Notes under the pieces: model-generated | Told to the model about the DNA's origin: nothing | Databases searched by the model: none | Seen by the model: only the letters and a program-made list of their open reading frames with translations | Part shown: piece after piece, positions 60,784-64,000 of the stretch | Layout of the letters: every line of letters starts with the position of its first letter | Numbering within the stretch: position 1 is the first letter of the stretch | From: an uncultured Erysipelotrichaceae bacterium | Lineage (GTDB): Bacteria > Bacillota_I > Bacilli_A > RF39 > UBA660 | Assembly (NCBI GenBank): GCA_902764545.1 | Contig: CACWWC010000002.1 | Span: forward strand, 34,356-98,355 | Direction of reading: 5' to 3' | DNA length: 64,000 nucleotides | Position numbers and translations under genes: made by a program

Positions 60784-61593
60784 TTAATTATTAAAAATAG
60801 ATTTATTATTCATACTCATTCTTTTTGATAACTGCAATCCCTCTTCAAAAGGTATCTTTTTAATACCATAATTATCATCTTCTTTTGATAGATAAAATAA
60901 ATCTTTATTAGTTTCATCATAAATAAAGGTGCCAAAATTATAATTATCATCCATCCCAGTAGAACTACTAAATACACAAAAAACTCCATTTAATAACCAT
61001 TTAACAAAAAATAATACATCTGTAAAATACTTTAATTCATTATCTTTAATTAAACCATCAATACCATTAATAAAACTATTAAAAGAATTCAAATCCAATA
61101 ATTTTAAAAAATCTTCTCTATCTTTATATTTATATCCAAAAGACTCATCAATCATATCTAAATCATCTTGATAAGTAAAATTCCACGACTCAAGACAACT
61201 AAACCCCGTTGTTTTAATTCCTATTTTTGCTCTTGATAAATCCCCATAAGTAGCATCAAGACGCCACAGTAAATCATCATCATCTTTATATTCCACAAAA
61301 CTATGAGGACCAGAGTGTAATGAAACATTTGCAGTAGTTAATTCATTAACCAATCTAAGTAAAACATATTTAGAATAAGAATGACAAATAACTAAAAAAT
61401 CATCTACATTAGTAATATCAATCTTTTTATCAATAATATTATTAAATAACTTTTTATTAAAACTTTCTACAAAATAATATCTTGCATCAAAAGAAAATAG
61501 CTCACACGTTCTTAAATAAATATATCTAACTTTTTCAAAATTATTATAATGCTTATTCTTTAATTCATTATCTAATATATTTAATAAATTCAT
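60784..61593 (-). CDS. Transglutaminase-like cysteine protein
   Basis: 269 residues, soluble. The papain/transglutaminase order Cys-His-Asp can be followed: Cys in DFLVICHSYSKYVLLRLV (about 70), His in SGPHSFVEYKD (about 98) and Asp in LWRLDATYGDLSRAK (about 113). The preceding helix YIYLRTCELFSFDARYYF fits this fold. Such proteins act as peptidases, amidases or crosslinking enzymes; the target is unknown. No signal peptide is seen, so it is probably cytosolic. Confidence 0.7.
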   Translation of the reverse strand: MNLLNILDNELKNKHYNNFEKVRYIYLRTCELFSFDARYYFVESFNKKLFNNIIDKKIDITNVDDFLVICHSYSKYVLLRLVNELTTANVSLHSGPHSFVEYKDDDDLLWRLDATYGDLSRAKIGIKTTGFSCLESWNFTYQDDLDMIDESFGYKYKDREDFLKLLDLNSFNSFINGIDGLIKDNELKYFTDVLFFVKWLLNGVFCVFSSSTGMDDNYNFGTFIYDETNKDLFYLSKEDDNYGIKKIPFEEGLQLSKRMSMNNKSIFNN

Positions 61594-61722
61594 ACAATCT
61601 TCTCCAAAATTTGTTAATTATAATAACATATTTAATATAATAATACAATTTAGAATTACTTACTTTTATCTAGTATAAAATAATTAAATATGATAAAATA
61701 TCTAATAAAGGAAGTGATTTTA

Positions 61723-62733
61723 ATGAAAAAGACAATACTTACTGGGCTTCGTCCAACCGGTAACTTACATTTTGGACATTATTTTGGAGCAGGTAGAACG
61801 TGGTATAAAATCCAAAATGAGTATGACTTTTATCTTGAAATTGCTGATGTACAAGCCCTAACAGATAATTTTAATAATCCAGAAAAAGTAAGAACAAATG
61901 TATACGAAATAACAAAAGATTTATTATCTATTGGACTAGATCCAAAAAATGTACATTTCTTTATACAGTCAGAAATACCAGAAATTGCAGAATTAACAGT
62001 TTTTTATTCAAACTTAGTAACAGTATCTAGACTACAAAGAAATCCAACAGTAAAAACAGAAATATCTCAAAAGAAAGAACTATTTGGTAATAACGGGGAA
62101 TCAATTACTTATGGCTTTTTAGGATATCCAGTATCACAAGCAGCAGATATTACATGTTTCAAGGGGGAATGTGTACCGGTTGGAGATGACCAGCTACCAC
62201 TTATAGAACAATGTAGAGAAATAGTTAGAAAATTTAATAGTATCTATGGTGAAATATTAAAAGTACCAGAACCTCTTCTATCTACAACCCCAAGAATTAA
62301 AGGATTAGATGGAAATGAGAAAATGGGTAAAAGCTTAGGAAACGCAATTTATCTAGCAGATAGTGAAGAGACAATAAATAAAAAAATAATGGGAGCATTA
62401 ACTGATACAAATAAAATAAAAAAAGATGACCCAGCAAATCCAGAAGTATGTATGGTATATTACTATCATAAATTAGTTAATAATGAAAAAAACATAAATA
62501 AAATATGCAGTGAATGTAAAGAAGGACAAAGAGGATGTGTACAATGTAAAAAAGAACTTATAGAAGCAATGAATACATTCTTAAAACCAATTAGAGAAAA
62601 AAGAAAATATTATGACGATAATCCAGAAGAAGTAGATAAAATATTAAAAGAAGGAACAGAAAAAGCAAGAGAAAAAGCAAAAGAAACAATTAAAGAAGTT
62701 AAAAAAGCAATGAAGATAGATTACTACAAATAA
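61723..62733 (+). CDS. trpS: Tryptophanyl-tRNA synthetase
   Basis: 336 residues from ATG 61723 (AAGGAAGTGAT upstream; the earlier in-frame ATG 61690 lies in promoter-like DNA). Class I signatures: GNLHFGHYFG in place of HIGH, the conserved DVQALTDN and PVSQAADI, and GNEKMGKSLGNAI in place of KMSKS. It charges tRNA-Trp. An additional segment with Cys-x2-Cys...Cys-x2-Cys (ICSECKEGQRGCVQCKK) near 262-278 may bind zinc or a cluster, as in one TrpRS subgroup. No T-box is visible before it. Confidence 0.95.
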   Translation: MKKTILTGLRPTGNLHFGHYFGAGRTWYKIQNEYDFYLEIADVQALTDNFNNPEKVRTNVYEITKDLLSIGLDPKNVHFFIQSEIPEIAELTVFYSNLVTVSRLQRNPTVKTEISQKKELFGNNGESITYGFLGYPVSQAADITCFKGECVPVGDDQLPLIEQCREIVRKFNSIYGEILKVPEPLLSTTPRIKGLDGNEKMGKSLGNAIYLADSEETINKKIMGALTDTNKIKKDDPANPEVCMVYYYHKLVNNEKNINKICSECKEGQRGCVQCKKELIEAMNTFLKPIREKRKYYDDNPEEVDKILKEGTEKAREKAKETIKEVKKAMKIDYYK

Positions 62734-62734
62734 T

Positions 62735-62926
62735 CTATCTTTTTCTTAAAACAAAAATTAATAATATAAATCCAATAAAAAAAATCAAACATTCAATCCT
62801 ACTAAAAATAAATTCCAAATAATTTAAAAAACTATATCCAAAAGAAAATAAATTAGTATAAATAATTATAAAAGTTAACCCAAGTACCATTAAAAAAATA
62901 CTAAGTAAATATAAAAATATCATCAT
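62735..62926 (-). CDS. Small two-helix membrane protein
   Basis: 63 residues: two hydrophobic helices (2-24 and 44-60) separated by YSFLNYLEFIFSRIE, with a basic end (LRKR). The stop lies 1 bp from the trpS stop on the opposite strand. No clear ribosome site before ATG 62926, but helix and charge pattern look like a genuine small membrane protein. Confidence 0.55.
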   Translation of the reverse strand: MMIFLYLLSIFLMVLGLTFIIIYTNLFSFGYSFLNYLEFIFSRIECLIFFIGFILLIFVLRKR

Positions 62927-62965
62927 ACTAAATTATACTAAAAAAAAAGACAATTATGTCTATGT

Positions 62966-63060
62966 CTTTTAATTATCCAACCCTAAAAGCTGGAAAACCA
63001 CCGGTAGAACTATAAAGTATAACTGCTGTACAAACTGCCCTCAACATTTTAATCAACCAT
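62966..63060 (-). other. Open stretch continuing the Avd-like frame past its TAG
   Basis: On the minus strand the frame of the 63072 gene continues after TAG for about 33 codons to TAA, ending in ...CTAVILYSSTGGFPAFRVG. The GFPAFRVG ending resembles the closing strand of C-type-lectin/FGE-like variable domains. Possibly a remnant of a diversity-generating retroelement repeat or of a target gene. No reverse transcriptase is nearby in the window. Confidence 0.3.
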
Positions 63061-63071
63061 CTTCTTGTTAT

Positions 63072-63305
63072 CTAGTCTTCTACACTTTGAATATTTATAC
63101 TATGTGCCATATTAACAAAATCAGCTTGCCTACAAGCTAGATTATCAACTGGTTGTTGATATATTCTTGCCCATCTAGCTGATAATTTTGATGCAAAAAT
63201 CATCACTTCTTTTTGAAGCTCATATGCATTATCAACATAATCAAGACCACTTGGTAATCTTTTAAACAAGGTTACTGATTTATCAGTTGTATTATTATAC
63301 ATCAT
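63072..63305 (-). pseudogene. Avd-like four-helix-bundle protein, probably decayed
   Basis: 77 residues. The pattern fits small four-helix proteins that accompany diversity-generating retroelements: SVTLFKRLPSGLDYVDNAYE, then LSARWARIYQQPVDNLA and DFVNMAHSINI. A full member is about 110-130 residues, so this one is short. The promoter-proximal ribosome site AAAAGGAGAG leads to an ATG (63362-63360) whose frame stops after four codons. A 41-bp tandem duplication covers the ATGATG start used here. It therefore looks damaged at both ends. Confidence 0.45.
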
Positions 63306-63351
63306 GCTTAGGTTACTGATTTATCAGTTGTATTATTATACATCATGCTTA
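63270..63351. repeat. 41-bp perfect tandem duplication at the start of the Avd-like gene
   Basis: The 41-bp unit beginning GGTTACTGATTTATCAG occurs at 63270-63310 and again at 63311-63351. Because 41 is not a multiple of three, the upstream copy's frame ends at a stop inside the duplication. Confidence 0.95.
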
Positions 63352-63389
63352 GGTTAATGACATTTATCTCTCCTTTTTATCAAAACTAA

Positions 63390-63420
63390 CACCATGAACT
63401 TTTTATGAAAGTTCATGGTG
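63390..63420. terminator. Strong 13-bp hairpin near the IS element
   Basis: CACCATGAACTTT (63390-63402) pairs perfectly with AAAGTTCATGGTG (63408-63420), loop TTATG. It has little T-run. It may be a terminator or a hairpin belonging to mobile DNA. Confidence 0.4.
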
Positions 63421-63460
63421 TATTCTTATTTCTTTATTTTCAAATGACTAAATTATAAAT

Positions 63461-64000
63461 TGTAAAATAGAAAGTCATAAATATTTTAAAGTTAAAAAGT
63501 CATAACTTTAAGGTGTTTATGACTCTTTTTGTTATACTTTTATTATCTCATAATAAGAGGAGTTGATATAAGTATGAGAAAAGATATTACATTAGAAAAA
63601 ATTATGTTAGGAGGAGAAAAAGTGAACATAAGTGAAACCGCTAGACAATACGGATGTTGTTGGAGAACAATAGATAGAAGATTACATCCAGAAAAATATA
63701 AAACAGAAATGAAGAAAAGAATTTATGGTTCTAAGCTGGATCAATTTAAAACTATTATTGATGAAAAATTAGAAGATAATAGTATTCCATCTACTGGTAT
63801 TTATTTTCTTTTAAAGAATAAATATGGATATACAGGTAAATATGGAATAGTAAATAAATATGTTTCTTCTAAAAAACAAGAAATTATTTCCAATTTAACA
63901 ATTAGATTTGAAACAATAAAAGGATATCAATCTCAAGTAGATTGGAAAGAAAAGATGAAATTATATGACACAAAAGGTAATGAATATATTATAAGTATAT
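63461..64000 (+). mobile_element. Left end of an IS21-family insertion sequence (partial)
   Basis: The likely end begins TGTAAAATAG at 63461. It is followed by multiple terminal repeats: AAAGTCATAA at 63471 and 63496, and an inverted copy TTATGACT at about 63517. IS21 elements begin with TG and carry such repeated transposase-binding sites before istA. The element continues past the window. Confidence 0.6.
63574..64000 (+). CDS. istA: IS21-family transposase IstA, N-terminal part (partial)
   Basis: 142 codons before the window ends. An N-terminal helix-turn-helix (LEKIMLGGEKVNISETARQY then CCWRTIDRRL) is followed by basic spacer helices. The start of the DDE core is the first aspartate in GYQSQVDWKEKM. 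IstA is the transposase; the IstB helper ATPase should follow outside the window. GAGGAG lies 11 nt before ATG 63574; GTG at about 63622 is a later alternative. It lies beside the decayed Avd-like gene. Confidence 0.8.
   Translation, partial: MRKDITLEKIMLGGEKVNISETARQYGCCWRTIDRRLHPEKYKTEMKKRIYGSKLDQFKTIIDEKLEDNSIPSTGIYFLLKNKYGYTGKYGIVNKYVSSKKQEIISNLTIRFETIKGYQSQVDWKEKMKLYDTKGNEYIISI

Noticed and set aside
61600..61722. T-box or trp regulatory leader before trpS
   Set aside because: No T-box sequence, terminator/antiterminator pair or Trp-rich leader peptide is visible.

Overview
The window is strongly AT-rich, densely coded DNA from a low-GC Bacillota chromosome. It carries endospore genes (sigG, yunB, ylmC/ymxH-like, spoVID-like), a Bacillus-type tRNA operon with encoded CCA ends, T-box and CIRCE control, and a conserved trigger factor/Lon/AspRS/GatCAB gene set. 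Small intergenic gaps and the mix of spore genes with Mollicutes-like traits suggest an uncultured Bacilli/Erysipelotrichia-type (RF39-like) gut lineage; this placement is an inference. About 62 genes were examined: 40 end in TAA, 21 in TAG and only one in TGA, while Trp is written TGG.

Layout. 0-2.3 kb: the end of a probable MvaI/BcnI-type restriction enzyme, then a 12-tRNA operon on the minus strand and an S1-domain protein. 2.4-6.3 kb: Nfu scaffold, a coiled-coil protein with a DUF1292 partner, YutD, YunB, YlmC/YmxH, SigG. 6.4-16.2 kb: TrmL, a thioredoxin-fold membrane protein, U32 peptidase, rubrerythrin with a divergent palindromic promoter region, a SpoVID-like coat protein, Lon, a kinase-fold protein. 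16.3-26.5 kb: trigger factor, GalE, Nudix, a membrane zincin, a protein with 53-residue repeats plus a second DUF1292 protein, a CcdA-thioredoxin fusion, thioredoxin, cysteine desulfurase, IMPase. 26.6-38.4 kb: phosphoketolase, a giant acyl-CoA dehydratase activase, four poorly characterised genes including a degenerate ImmA-like protein, and htpG under CIRCE. 38.4-48.6 kb: two tandem pairs of DUF3419-like SAM-binding paralogs flank CarD and a T-box-controlled gatCAB-aspS operon.

48.7-58.9 kb is the most unusual part, an envelope phospho-signalling locus. It holds a PASTA pseudokinase, an active PASTA kinase with extracellular Big2-like and dockerin-like modules, a membrane PP2C phosphatase with an extracellular tail, an FHA-FHA-ABC exporter, and two large coiled/stalk proteins. 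A threonine motif of the form D-x-[ND]-K-T-x-I-[IF] occurs three times in the pseudokinase juxtamembrane region and once at the extreme N-terminus of the FHA exporter. This suggests kinase -> phosphothreonine tag -> FHA binding -> exporter control, reversed by the phosphatase.

59-64 kb: a lipoprotein, a rhomboid protease, a transglutaminase-like protein, TrpRS and small membrane proteins. The right edge is mobile or decaying DNA: an Avd-like four-helix protein with a 41-bp tandem duplication over its start, and the left end of an IS21-family element that runs off the window.
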